Shown piece after piece: positions 25,844 to 34,283 of a stretch of 36,166 nucleotides of DNA (the stretch's first letter is position 1; each line of letters begins with the position of its first letter). This stretch comes from Bacillota bacterium. Its GTDB lineage: Bacteria > Bacillota > Clostridia > Oscillospirales > Acutalibacteraceae. The notes beneath the pieces were generated by a model. That model searched no databases. It saw nothing but the letters and a program-made list of their open reading frames with translations, and was not told the DNA's origin. The position numbers and the translations under genes are program-made. The stretch covers positions 1 to 36,166 of the forward strand of contig JAEWBE010000108.1 of assembly GCA_023391275.1 (NCBI GenBank). The letters run 5' to 3'.

Positions 25844-25879
25844 AAAAAAAGAGCAGCACATGGTTAAACCAAATGCTGC
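25844..25879 (-). terminator. riboswitch-controlled terminator (attenuator) in the pflB leader
   Basis: On the minus strand GCAGCA (25879-25874) and TGCTGC (25858-25853) form a stem whose upper part pairs TGGT with ACCA, followed directly by C and seven U residues (25850-25844). It lies 50 bp before the pflB ATG, inside the transcribed leader, so it must be conditional. Its 5' arm overlaps the 3' conserved block of the ZTP riboswitch. Confidence 0.88.
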
Positions 25880-25954
25880 CCAGACGGTCGGCTGATTTCA
25901 GACTTTTGTTCCCCTGTGGTTTTATCCACAATTATCCGTCAGTAACAAAAGTCC
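25875..25954 (-). ncRNA. ZTP (pfl motif) riboswitch controlling pflBA
   Basis: Read on the minus strand, GACTTTTGTT (25953-25944) pairs perfectly with AACAAAAGTC (25910-25901) as the outer stem. Inside are ACTGACGG, a TGTGG-ATAAAA-CCACA hairpin (25930-25915) and the GGGGAAC segment. After a linker comes CCGACCGTCTGGGCAGC (25891-25875), matching the conserved CCGCCUGGGC block. Order and spacing match the ZTP aptacore I know from Fusobacterium ulcerans, which senses ZTP/ZMP, the alarmone of one-carbon (10-formyl-THF) shortage. Ligand binding would hold GGGC in the pseudoknot and stop the overlapping terminator from forming, so this is an ON switch. It lies about 11 nt after the predicted start of transcription. 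Confidence 0.93.
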
Positions 25955-25971
25955 ATATTTATTATATGATA

Positions 25972-26000
25972 ATTATAATGAGTGCGGCCGAATCTGTCAA
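25972..26000 (-). promoter_or_regulatory. perfect-consensus sigma-A promoter of pflBA
   Basis: On the minus strand TTGACA (26000-25995), exactly 17 bp, then TATAAT (25977-25972): a full match in both boxes. Transcription would start near 25965, just before the riboswitch. Such a strong unregulated promoter fits control by attenuation downstream. Confidence 0.88.
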
Positions 26001-26196
26001 GAGGCGGTGTGGCTGAAAGAAATATCCAAATCATAAAATATCAAATATCTTCAAGCCCGCATATAGTAAAAATGAAAAACCATCGACACGACAGATCTGC
26101 TTTTCAGGCCATGCACCCGGCTCTTCCCCGCTTGTGCGAAATAAGAAAAGCCAAGCCGGATTGCAACGGCCCTGAGAGCTGAAGGAGAACAGAAGA

Positions 26197-27456
26197 ATGA
26201 GTCAGGAACCTATCGAAACAACCCCGCCGGTACCGGAGGAAACATCTTCCCCGCTGGTGAGCCTTGTGGTACTCGCCTACAATCATTTGGAATACACCAA
26301 ACAATGCATTGAAAGCATTTACCGCTACACATCCCATCTCAATTTTGAACTTATTACCATCAACAACGGTTCGGCGGACGGGACGGAAGACTACTTCAAC
26401 AGCCTGCCGAACAAGAAGAAAATCAGCTTCCCGAAAAATGTCGGAGTATGTAAAGCAATCAACCAGGGTTTCCGGATCGCCGAAGGAAAATACACCATGA
26501 ATATCAGCAATGATATTGTGGTAACCGCCCATTGGCTTGATAATCTGCTGACCTGTATGGAAACTGACCCGAAAGTCGGAATGGTTGTGCCGATTTGCGA
26601 TGCATCCTGCAATTACCAGCAGATTAATTTTCCCTATCAGACAATGGAAGAGATGCAGACGATGGCCGAGCGCTACAATGTGAGCAACCCAGATTTATGG
26701 GAGGAACGTTTGAAGCTGTCAACATACGCCGGTATTTACAGAACGGAAATTCAGAAGGCACTGGGCGGATTCGACGAAGATTTCAACCCCGGCTGCTACG
26801 ATGACGACGCCATCTGCTTTAGTATCCGAAGGATGGGCTATAAAGTAATTTTGGCGAAAGATACTTTCGTCCACCATTTCGGCGCCCGGACATTTAACGA
26901 AGAATATGACAAAGACAAAACCCTGGCAATTAGAAACAAGTTCCTGTTTATGCAAAAATTTGGAGTTGACCCTTACGTAGCCGGATTAATTGATTATAAT
27001 GTTCTGAACCTTTTGACTTATAACGGCGCGGAAAATATCGACATTTTGGGCATTGGAAACTCTTATGGTACAACCGTGCTCCAGTTGAAGAATGTATGCA
27101 AAAGTTACGGCAGCAAAAAAATCGGCCTTTATTACCTTTCGGAGTTGGAACACAGTCTGACCGAATTAAAAACCATATGCGACGAATGCATCTGCGGCGC
27201 CGCCGACAATGTGCAGAATTATTTTGGAAACAGGCTGTACGACTATATTATACTGGAAAGTGAATCCGGAACACTTCAAAATAGGGAAGTTCTCATACCC
27301 ACCCTGTTCGGCCTTTTAAAACCGGGAGGTCAAATTGTGTGCACGGCGGGGAATCAGGCAATACTTTACCAGTTCATGGGGATTTTTTCACGCCTTGGCG
27401 CAGATTTGAACAGCCAGCTTAATTATTACTATCTGTGTTTTTCAAAGCATAAATAA
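26197..27456 (+). CDS. family 2 glycosyltransferase with methyltransferase-like C-terminal domain
   Basis: The 419-residue protein has an N-terminal GT2 (GT-A fold) domain from about residue 20: SLVVLAYNHLEYTKQCIESI, then NNGSADGTEDYF, the metal-site candidate NISNDIVVT, and DEDFNPGCYDDDAICFSIRR, which matches the acceptor-side ED motif region. Residues from about 275 form a second domain with a Rossmann-like pattern (NIDILGIGNSYGTTVLQLK, YDYIILESESG, LLKPGGQIVCTAGN), resembling a class I methyltransferase whose glycine-rich loop is degenerate. No membrane helix is visible. GAAGGAG precedes the ATG. It is a single-gene unit with a strong terminator; the sugar and acceptor are unknown. Confidence 0.82.
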   Translation: MSQEPIETTPPVPEETSSPLVSLVVLAYNHLEYTKQCIESIYRYTSHLNFELITINNGSADGTEDYFNSLPNKKKISFPKNVGVCKAINQGFRIAEGKYTMNISNDIVVTAHWLDNLLTCMETDPKVGMVVPICDASCNYQQINFPYQTMEEMQTMAERYNVSNPDLWEERLKLSTYAGIYRTEIQKALGGFDEDFNPGCYDDDAICFSIRRMGYKVILAKDTFVHHFGARTFNEEYDKDKTLAIRNKFLFMQKFGVDPYVAGLIDYNVLNLLTYNGAENIDILGIGNSYGTTVLQLKNVCKSYGSKKIGLYYLSELEHSLTELKTICDECICGAADNVQNYFGNRLYDYIILESESGTLQNREVLIPTLFGLLKPGGQIVCTAGNQAILYQFMGIFSRLGADLNSQLNYYYLCFSKHK

Positions 27457-27507
27457 CAATTCTCTGCCGGACAGGATTAGCGCCAATAAGGCTTAATCGG
27501 TATGTCA

Positions 27508-27555
27508 AAAGTCCCCAATCGCAGCATTATGCTCTGCGATTGGGGACTTTCTTTT
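27508..27555. terminator. bidirectional terminator between glycosyltransferase and large secreted protein
   Basis: A perfect 17-bp stem pairs 27508-27524 with 27534-27550 (arm AAAGTCCCCAATCGCAG), followed on the plus strand by TTTCTTTT. It serves both convergent genes; it lies 28 bp after the stop of the minus-strand gene. Confidence 0.88.
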
Positions 27556-27577
27556 ATGAAACGCTTAAAACAGGCAA

Positions 27578-30500
27578 TTACTTTGCAACTGCCACATAGC
27601 TCATGACAACCGGTTTTTGGCCCGGCAGAGTGCTGTAAACAGCCGTCATAGTTCCTGCCGCTCCGATTGCTTTTACTGTGAAGTAATATTTATTCCCCTG
27701 ATGCTTCACGGTTCCGGTAAATGCTTTTCCGTTGCCGACCGTAAAGGACGGGGCCGCTTTACCGGTTACCGTCATAGCGTAAGTATAGGTTTTGCCGCTC
27801 TTCACGCCGACCGGGAAAGAGGTATCCGATTTCACTGGATACGGATTTGTCGCGGCCTGCGGAAGAAGCACATACTCTGAACAATGGGAAATGATAACTG
27901 TTACATATCCGTCTGCATCCACAGTGTACTGACTCTGCGGTAATTGCTCAAGTGCATTTGTCGTACCGTTCAGATAATAGAGGAATATTTTTGAATTCGG
28001 TGTGCAGCCTGCCTGATTGCCCACATAAACTCTGACCGCAGCGGGAGCAGGAAGCAAGCCGCTGCCGCCAAATTTCAACATGATACCGGAAGGCGCTTTG
28101 CTGGCATTATTCCCAGCCACAACCGTACTTGCGGCAGTATCGCTTGTTACCGGGGCAACGCTCAGGGCAAGGTTTACATTTGTGACCGATGCTACGGAAT
28201 TTTTCAAATCCGCACCGGAGAAAGTCCAGGAATAGGCTTCTTTTCCGGTTTGTGCATCCGTCACTCTAAGGGTGATATCCTTCTGCGCATCCTTTGCCGC
28301 CTGTAGAACAGCCTGATCCGCATTGATGGATACCTTAACATTAGGATTGGCGTTATTTGCCACTGCAGCCGGCACCTGAATGGTTAAATTAACCGATTGC
28401 ACCGCGCTGTTCTGTAACTGTTCCATAATTGCCGCAGCCGGCGCTGCAATTTTCACTTCCGCGGGATTGGCCGCAGTTGCGGTGGAAATTACCGAAGCGA
28501 CATCCGCCGGGACAGTAACGGTAACAGCCGCCGAGTTCCCGGTTACCACCGGTGCGGTATCCGGCTGTGTGGTTACCGACGCAACCGTGCTGCCTGTCGG
28601 GGAAGTGGTTGTCGTAGTTGTGCTCGGGGTGGAAGGAGCAGTTGTATTGCCGGAAGTACCGCTCCCGGTGGAACCGCCGTCCGAATGGTGATTGCTGCCG
28701 GAATTGTCCGAACCGTTGTCAGAACTGCCGGCAGAAAGGGAATATACTTCCCCCGCAACCCAATCGCCGTCATCATTAAAGCTGTAATAAGTCAATGTCT
28801 TGGCCTGTGCATCATATTCAAGGGATCCATTCATTTGGTATGTATTATCTGTATCCCAATGAGCGCCGCCTTCCCTGACTGCTGTTATGTCCAGGGTATC
28901 CAGCGTAATGGTATTGCCGTTCGGGCTGACATTAAAGCTAAAATCAGCCGTATTATTATATCTGCCATATCCGGCGTCAACTGTATCATCCTGCGAGTCG
29001 TCAAGGTCGGAATGATTCAGTATCACATCGTTATATTTGATTGCGCCGTCTTTGCAGATTTCAATGGTGTTGCCGTTATTTTTGTAAACACCGACGAAGG
29101 GCTGTAAATCTGCAACCGGGTTATACGAGCCGCCACTGTATGTTAAATTCCAGTAAAAATCTTCGCTGCCCTGTCTGGCGGTTCCCGTCCGATTGACTGC
29201 CTGCAGGGAAACTTTTGTACCCTTTTTCAGTATGCTCATTGGAACCGCGATAATCGCCGTCCCGTCTTCTTTATTGTAATTATATCCGGGCGTATTCGAA
29301 AAGTAGGTTGACGAATAGGTATTGTTAATTTTTGCTCTGAAAAGATAAGTTTGCTCCGGTTCACACTGCACCTTGAAATAAGCGGTCTCTTTGCTTGTGT
29401 CCAGCGGTACAGCTCCGTCGAAATTCACGGTCAGACTTGAGGGATTCTCATTGCTATAATCAAGAGAAACCGTTTGATTCGGCTCAAAGCCATTTTCGGA
29501 ATAAGCATAGCCGACTGTCTGTTTTGAGGCAACATCTAAAACCTTAACCGTGCAGGTAAGGGTTTTATCCTCAAATCCATCCGGGTTACCGGTTGTCTTT
29601 GTTCCTGCCACTTCTGCAGTAACAGTAGCTGTGCCAGCCCCTACTGCCGTTATCCTTCCATCTTCGTCGACTGTCGCAACAGTTTCATCACTGCTGCTGT
29701 ATGTTCTAAAGGAATCTTCCACACCGGCAAATCTGGAATAGGCCGGATCCGGATTATAATAGAACAGGCTGAGTCTATCCTCTTTCCCGACAGCCATGGT
29801 CAGCGAATCAGGAATCAGTTTAACTCCCGTGGCATTATCTCTGGTGACAAGGATACCGTCGTTATCATCTTCAATGGTGAGTTTGAAATATATGGTTTGG
29901 CCGCCGCATTTTCCGATAATGAAGGTTTTGCCCGCTTTTACGGGGGAGACAATTCCATTTTCATCAACGGTGGCGACGCCAGGCTGGGAACTGGACCATG
30001 CGACATCCCCCACTGCATCATTCCAAGTGAACAGTTGTTTTTCGCCCTTATAAATTAATAAACTGTCATCGCCGTCATAAAATTGATCCAGGTAATCGGC
30101 GTAATCGATAGAGTAATCGTATTGTGCATCGGTTACCGTGACTTCACAGGTTGCGGAAACATCGCCCGATTTTGCGGTAATCGTAGCAGTGCCGGCGCCC
30201 ACTGCCGTAACCTCACCGTATTCGCCTACGGTTGCAACCGACTCGTCGGAACTTGTCCAGGTAACGTTCTGGTCCGTTGCATCCTCCGGTGTTACCGTTG
30301 CTTCCAAATAGTCCGTCTTGCCTACGCCAAGGGTCATTTTAGACTGATCCAGCGTAATGCCGGTCACAGGAACCGTATTGTCATCCTGAACCGTGACAGT
30401 ACAGGAAAGCGTCCAGGTTGCATAACTGTTGCTGTCTTTGTGCTCGCCATCTCCTCTGTGTGTACCGTTAACCTGTACGGTTATGGTGGCCGATCCGGTC

Positions 30501-30877
30501 TGGGCTGCTGTTACCTGGCCGTTTTCATCAACTGACGCGATATCAGGATCAGATGATGCCCAGGAATTCGGAACAATATAATCCGAAGCATCGGTTAATG
30601 TTTCGCCAACCTCCGGCCCGCCGACTTTCCAAATGCGAACATAACCTGAAAGATTAAACTGTCCGCCTAATCCCAACGGGAACTCTTCCTGCTGAAAATC
30701 GACATTTGTCCACGCATTGGTCGAATCAACAAAATTTACCGGGTCGCTCTCGTTGCTGTCATACCAGTTCCCTTGATCTTGAACTGTGCTTGCTGCAAAC
30801 GCGGCGGTGCTTGCAAATGTGCTGACGATCATAGCAAGTGCTAAGACTAATGATAGTGCTTTTTTACCAGTTTGCAT
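27578..30877 (-). CDS. large secreted protein with Big2 Ig-like domains and a shared C-terminal domain
   Basis: The 1099-residue protein has a signal peptide (KALSLVLALAMIVSTFASTAAFAA, cut near residue 29). About four bacterial Ig-like group 2 units follow between residues 65 and 450; the clearest has VTGITLDQSKMTLGVGKTD and ends AVGAGTATITAKSGDVSA. A region of unknown fold (about 460-720), a Ser/Thr/Gly linker (about 725-790), a Val/Ala-rich beta-type region (about 795-1010, ending TVIISHCSEYVLLP) and a final domain at 1017-1099 come next. That last domain recurs twice in the protein at 34501. No LPXTG or SLH motif is seen. An AAAGGAG site precedes the ATG. It is transcribed away from the adjacent XRE-type regulator gene. 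Confidence 0.85.
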   Translation of the reverse strand: MQTGKKALSLVLALAMIVSTFASTAAFAASTVQDQGNWYDSNESDPVNFVDSTNAWTNVDFQQEEFPLGLGGQFNLSGYVRIWKVGGPEVGETLTDASDYIVPNSWASSDPDIASVDENGQVTAAQTGSATITVQVNGTHRGDGEHKDSNSYATWTLSCTVTVQDDNTVPVTGITLDQSKMTLGVGKTDYLEATVTPEDATDQNVTWTSSDESVATVGEYGEVTAVGAGTATITAKSGDVSATCEVTVTDAQYDYSIDYADYLDQFYDGDDSLLIYKGEKQLFTWNDAVGDVAWSSSQPGVATVDENGIVSPVKAGKTFIIGKCGGQTIYFKLTIEDDNDGILVTRDNATGVKLIPDSLTMAVGKEDRLSLFYYNPDPAYSRFAGVEDSFRTYSSSDETVATVDEDGRITAVGAGTATVTAEVAGTKTTGNPDGFEDKTLTCTVKVLDVASKQTVGYAYSENGFEPNQTVSLDYSNENPSSLTVNFDGAVPLDTSKETAYFKVQCEPEQTYLFRAKINNTYSSTYFSNTPGYNYNKEDGTAIIAVPMSILKKGTKVSLQAVNRTGTARQGSEDFYWNLTYSGGSYNPVADLQPFVGVYKNNGNTIEICKDGAIKYNDVILNHSDLDDSQDDTVDAGYGRYNNTADFSFNVSPNGNTITLDTLDITAVREGGAHWDTDNTYQMNGSLEYDAQAKTLTYYSFNDDGDWVAGEVYSLSAGSSDNGSDNSGSNHHSDGGSTGSGTSGNTTAPSTPSTTTTTTSPTGSTVASVTTQPDTAPVVTGNSAAVTVTVPADVASVISTATAANPAEVKIAAPAAAIMEQLQNSAVQSVNLTIQVPAAVANNANPNVKVSINADQAVLQAAKDAQKDITLRVTDAQTGKEAYSWTFSGADLKNSVASVTNVNLALSVAPVTSDTAASTVVAGNNASKAPSGIMLKFGGSGLLPAPAAVRVYVGNQAGCTPNSKIFLYYLNGTTNALEQLPQSQYTVDADGYVTVIISHCSEYVLLPQAATNPYPVKSDTSFPVGVKSGKTYTYAMTVTGKAAPSFTVGNGKAFTGTVKHQGNKYYFTVKAIGAAGTMTAVYSTLPGQKPVVMSYVAVAK

Positions 30878-31044
30878 ATCCTCGCTCCTTTAAACTAATT
30901 CACGGTAAGCGCATACTTTCAGAGATAGTCGGTGCTCCACTTCCTGCATATTTTGTAATGATGCGTAGTTCGTGTTGCAATAATAATGCCGCCGCATCCC
31001 GCCCTGATTCGCTGCAAAGCGGAGTGTAACGAACAATACCTTTA

Positions 31045-31123
31045 GTCACATTATGAGTTATAGAATTAGCTATTACAATATGTGACAAATTTTGTGACAT
31101 ATTTTATCCTTAAAAATTACAAT
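31045..31123. promoter_or_regulatory. divergent promoter/operator region of module 1
   Basis: In this 319-bp gap between the large secreted protein and regulator genes, two TGTGAC half-sites (31081-31086 and 31093-31098, plus strand) lie 12 bp apart. Towards the secreted protein (minus strand) TTGTAA (31078-31073), 17 bp and CATAAT (31055-31050) form a promoter whose -35 adjoins the half-sites, with a third, single TGTGAC site (31050-31045) just after the -10. Towards the regulator (plus strand) GTGACA (31094-31099), 18 bp and TACAAT (31118-31123) form a promoter whose -35 is itself the second half-site. This fits autoregulation by the adjacent XRE protein, which is inferred. Confidence 0.62.
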
Positions 31124-31150
31124 ATGTGTTTTAATTAATTACAATATATG
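31072..31150 (+). repeat. three direct repeats of ATTACAATATGTG
   Basis: Exact copies begin at 31072 and 31116 and a one-mismatch copy (ATTACAATATATG) at 31138. The steps are 44 and 22 bp, so all lie on one face of the helix. They sit between the tandem operator and the regulator start and overlap both predicted promoters. They are absent from the matching region of module 2. Confidence 0.7.
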
Positions 31151-31196
31151 GTATATTTGTATGTGAAATTTACTTTTCGGGGGCAAAGAACAAAAT

Positions 31197-32657
31197 ATGT
31201 CACGTTTTTCGGACCAATTGCAGGATTTGATTAAGGAACGAGATGTAAAAATTTATACACTTGCGGCCGTCAGCGGCATTGACCGCACCTTTATCCATAA
31301 AATGTTAAAGGGGGAACGAGTCCCGGCGGACGACTCAGTAGTTCAAAGTCTGGCAACCTCACTGCTGCTTACTCCTTCGGAAACCGAAGCACTGATGCAA
31401 AGCTATCGTATCTCAAAAATGGGAGAATGGCATTATGTCCATCGCAAATTTATTAAGGATTCTTTCAACCTGTTCGACAAATTATCCGCTGAAAACAATA
31501 TTTCTGTAAATACCGATTATCATCATCAGATTGATGTCCGCCCCGGCAATACTTCGGTTTATGGAAGCCTGGAAATTAACAATGTGGTAAAAGCAGTCAT
31601 CGAGATGGAAGCGTCGAAACAAAACGGAAAAATCCAAATTGTAGCGCAGCCCGAGTATTCTTTCTTATTTGAATATCTGGCTCTGGCGGGAATAAATCGG
31701 CATGATTTGACGATTGATCATATTGTTTGTCTGGAAAGCTCCGCAAAAGACAATAGTCTGTACAATTTAAACTGCCTCCGTGTTGCAATGCCGGTGCTGG
31801 TGGCAGGATGCAAATACAATCCCATGTGTTATTATGACAACATCTCCTCTCACTTTGGCACTACCAGCATAATGCCTTATATGATTCTTACCAGTGAATA
31901 CGCTGTAAATATTTCATATGACATATCCTTCGCCACGGTATCCAACTTCAGGCAGTATATTGAGCTTTACAGCCAAATTTTTAAAAGTATTATGCAAAAA
32001 ACAATGCCAATGGTAACGGTGCTGCGTTCCCATATTGAATATTTAACCTATTTTAAAACAGTGATGGCCAGTTTCGGCCATGCGGACCATCATCTTACGT
32101 ACGCTCCGTGTCTTCTGTATTTTATTACGGAGGAGATGCTGCATAAATATCTGAATGAACCCCTGCCGCAGCACAAAACCATTTTTGTGACCATTAAGCA
32201 GTGCCTGAAAGAGTTGAATCAAACGCTGGAATCCAGTCCGGTGCAGACTATCTATTTTTCAGAAGATGGGCTTGACGAGTTTTTAAGGACCGGCAGAATT
32301 TTTGAAGTCCCGAAAAACTGTTATTCCCCTTTTGATCCTGTGGATCGGTATAGATTGTTGGAAATCATGTACGACGCGGCGCTTAAGGGCAGGTACCGCC
32401 CCGTGTTAATAAACTCCAACGTTTTAAAGGCACCGCCCAGTTTATCTTTTTTCTCTTTTGGCAACAGTGCAGTTTCATTTGTTTGCACGATTCCAAGCGA
32501 ACGATACTCGGTATTTACAATCACGGAAAAAAGCATTGTCTACGCCTTCCACGACTTTTTGGACTACCTTCCGGAAAGCGATATGGTTTATTCCCCCGAA
32601 GAAACACTCGCTGTGATAAAATACAAGCTGGATCACAGAATGAAGAACATTAGTTGA
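31197..32657 (+). CDS. XRE-type transcriptional regulator with large unknown C-terminal region (module 1)
   Basis: The 486-residue protein starts with a helix-turn-helix domain (residues 1-70): LAAVSGIDRTFIHKMLKGER followed by VVQSLATSLLLTPSETEALM, the XRE/Cro pattern of scaffold and recognition helices. The remaining 410 residues belong to no family I can name and show no membrane helix; notable stretches are IVAQPEYSFLFEYLALAG, MCYYDNISSHFGTTSIMPYM and SIVYAFHDFLDYLPESD. It may bind a ligand or partner protein. The paralogue at 32811-34238 is about two-thirds identical over the first 76 residues and similar to the end. The start is fixed by that alignment; the ribosome-binding site is weak. 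It is divergent from the large secreted protein. Confidence 0.8.
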   Translation: MSRFSDQLQDLIKERDVKIYTLAAVSGIDRTFIHKMLKGERVPADDSVVQSLATSLLLTPSETEALMQSYRISKMGEWHYVHRKFIKDSFNLFDKLSAENNISVNTDYHHQIDVRPGNTSVYGSLEINNVVKAVIEMEASKQNGKIQIVAQPEYSFLFEYLALAGINRHDLTIDHIVCLESSAKDNSLYNLNCLRVAMPVLVAGCKYNPMCYYDNISSHFGTTSIMPYMILTSEYAVNISYDISFATVSNFRQYIELYSQIFKSIMQKTMPMVTVLRSHIEYLTYFKTVMASFGHADHHLTYAPCLLYFITEEMLHKYLNEPLPQHKTIFVTIKQCLKELNQTLESSPVQTIYFSEDGLDEFLRTGRIFEVPKNCYSPFDPVDRYRLLEIMYDAALKGRYRPVLINSNVLKAPPSLSFFSFGNSAVSFVCTIPSERYSVFTITEKSIVYAFHDFLDYLPESDMVYSPEETLAVIKYKLDHRMKNIS

Positions 32658-32741
32658 TTTGTAATCATTTTCCATGTATGAACACAGATTCAAAAGTAAA
32701 GCGAAACTATGTCAGTGTAAAAACGTAATAGCGACACAACA

Positions 32742-32785
32742 AAAGGGCTGACCGCACACTTATTTAAAAGGTGCGGTCAGCCTTT
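32742..32785. terminator. bidirectional terminator between the two convergent regulator genes
   Basis: AAAGG(G)CTGACCGCAC (32742-32757) pairs with GTGCGGTCAGCCTTT (32771-32785) with one bulged G. U-rich sequence follows on the plus strand (TTTGTTTC) and CTTTTGTTG on the minus strand. Confidence 0.82.
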
Positions 32786-32810
32786 GTTTCATTGTGATGA
32801 ATCAAAACGG

Positions 32811-34238
32811 TCAATTTGCCGGGGCCTGATCTAGCTTGCGCTTGAGGATGGAAAGGGACTCTTCTTCAGACAGAACAGAATTGTTTTCCGGAAGATATTT
32901 AAAAAAATCACGGAAGGCATAAACAAGACTCTTTTCTTCAATGGTACAGATACTTGATTCATTGCCCGGCAAAGTCAGGAAAAAAGAAACCGCATTGTGA
33001 AAAACTAAAACAGACAGGTACTCCGGTATGTGGAAAATCGCCGAATTGATCAAAGCAGGATGATAATTTCCTGAAAGAGCCATATCATATATCTTTTTCA
33101 GTAGAACATATCGGTCAGTTAATTCCAAAGGAAAAAAGAATTCCTGATATCTTTTAGAAAGGATGCCTGTACTGAGAAAACGGTTCAGCCCTGCTTCTGT
33201 AAAACATATGGTTTTGATCTGACCTTTGGCACTCAGAATTTGTTTCGGGACGGCCGCATTCTTGTTCATCGAAGCGTTCGGGTTCAGATATTTGTTAAGA
33301 ATTTTTTCCGGCATGAAGGGAATCAGCTGAGGGTCATTGGAAAAGTAAAAACTGATATTCCCATACGTGGAAGCAGAGGCCAGAAATTGTTCCATCTGAT
33401 TCCCGGGCGTTATGGTCAGCATCGGAATCGACCTTTCTGCAAGGTCTTCGAACACCCTGGAGTACAATGCAAGGTACGGCTGGGCACCGGATATTGTCGC
33501 ATATGAGATGTCATAGGAAATATTAACGACATAGCTGCCTGTGAGGATCATATACGGCAGAATGCTGGTACTGCTGATGTGTGCAGTTGCATCATCATAA
33601 TAGCACATTGGTTTATATTCGCAGCCGGACAAAGCAATCGGCATAACTGCGCTGAAACAATTCAGGTTATACAGGCTGTCTTTTTTAACCAGTGTGTTTT
33701 CCATACAGATAATTTGGTCGACTGCCATATTATGCCGGTTCATTCCCGTCAAAGCGAGGAAATTAAAAAGAAAGGCATATTCCGGCTGGGCAATCACCCG
33801 AACTCTGCCCGAGTCTTTTGCAGCTTCCATTTCTATCACCGTTTTTATCAGACTGTTGACTTCCAAGCTGCCATAGGCAGCACCCTCGTCGGGTAAAGCA
33901 TTCATCTGAGGACGATAATCTGTTTTGAAAATGATATGATTTGGCTGAGAGATACTGTGAAAATCATGGAAGAGGTCTTCAATTTTTTTGTGCCGGGAAT
34001 AGCTGTCCTTCCCCATTTTGGTTAACTGGTAACTTTGCATCAAATTTTCGGTTTCCTGCGGGGTAAGCAGCAGTACGGAAGCCAGCTTTTGCACCACTGC
34101 CCTGTTTGTGGGGATTCGATCCCCTTTCAAAATTTTATGAATTAAAGTGCGGTCAATTCCGCTTGCGGCCGCCAATACATAAATTTTTATATCCCGCTCG
34201 CGAATCAGCCGTTGTAATTCCTCTGAAAAGGATGGCAT
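32811..34238 (-). CDS. XRE-type transcriptional regulator with large unknown C-terminal region (module 2)
   Basis: A 475-residue paralogue of the protein at 31197-32657. The N-terminal domain (LAAASGIDRTLIHKILKGDR, then VVQKLASVLLLTPQETENLM) is again XRE-type. The C-terminal region keeps the same landmarks: VIAQPEYAFLFNFLALTG, MCYYDDATAHISSTSILPYM and SLVYAFRDFFKYLPENN. I chose the ATG at 34238 (MPSFSEELQRLI) because AAGGAGG lies directly before it and it aligns with the paralogue's start; an upstream TTG would put the ribosome-binding site inside the gene. It is transcribed away from the small secreted protein gene at 34501 and towards its paralogue. Function and ligand are unknown. Confidence 0.8.
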   Translation of the reverse strand: MPSFSEELQRLIRERDIKIYVLAAASGIDRTLIHKILKGDRIPTNRAVVQKLASVLLLTPQETENLMQSYQLTKMGKDSYSRHKKIEDLFHDFHSISQPNHIIFKTDYRPQMNALPDEGAAYGSLEVNSLIKTVIEMEAAKDSGRVRVIAQPEYAFLFNFLALTGMNRHNMAVDQIICMENTLVKKDSLYNLNCFSAVMPIALSGCEYKPMCYYDDATAHISSTSILPYMILTGSYVVNISYDISYATISGAQPYLALYSRVFEDLAERSIPMLTITPGNQMEQFLASASTYGNISFYFSNDPQLIPFMPEKILNKYLNPNASMNKNAAVPKQILSAKGQIKTICFTEAGLNRFLSTGILSKRYQEFFFPLELTDRYVLLKKIYDMALSGNYHPALINSAIFHIPEYLSVLVFHNAVSFFLTLPGNESSICTIEEKSLVYAFRDFFKYLPENNSVLSEEESLSILKRKLDQAPAN

Positions 34239-34283
34239 GCTTTCCTCCTTCAATATTCCATAAATTACATGTTTAAACAGTCA

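Noticed and set aside
30900..31100. Minus-strand frame of 66 codons in the leader of the large secreted protein
   Set aside because: Its start lies upstream of the predicted transcription start (about 31043), it has no ribosome-binding site, and it runs through the operator.
31072..31150. CRISPR-like repeats
   Set aside because: The three repeats are 13 bp, with unequal 31-bp and 9-bp gaps, and sit in a promoter region with no cas gene.
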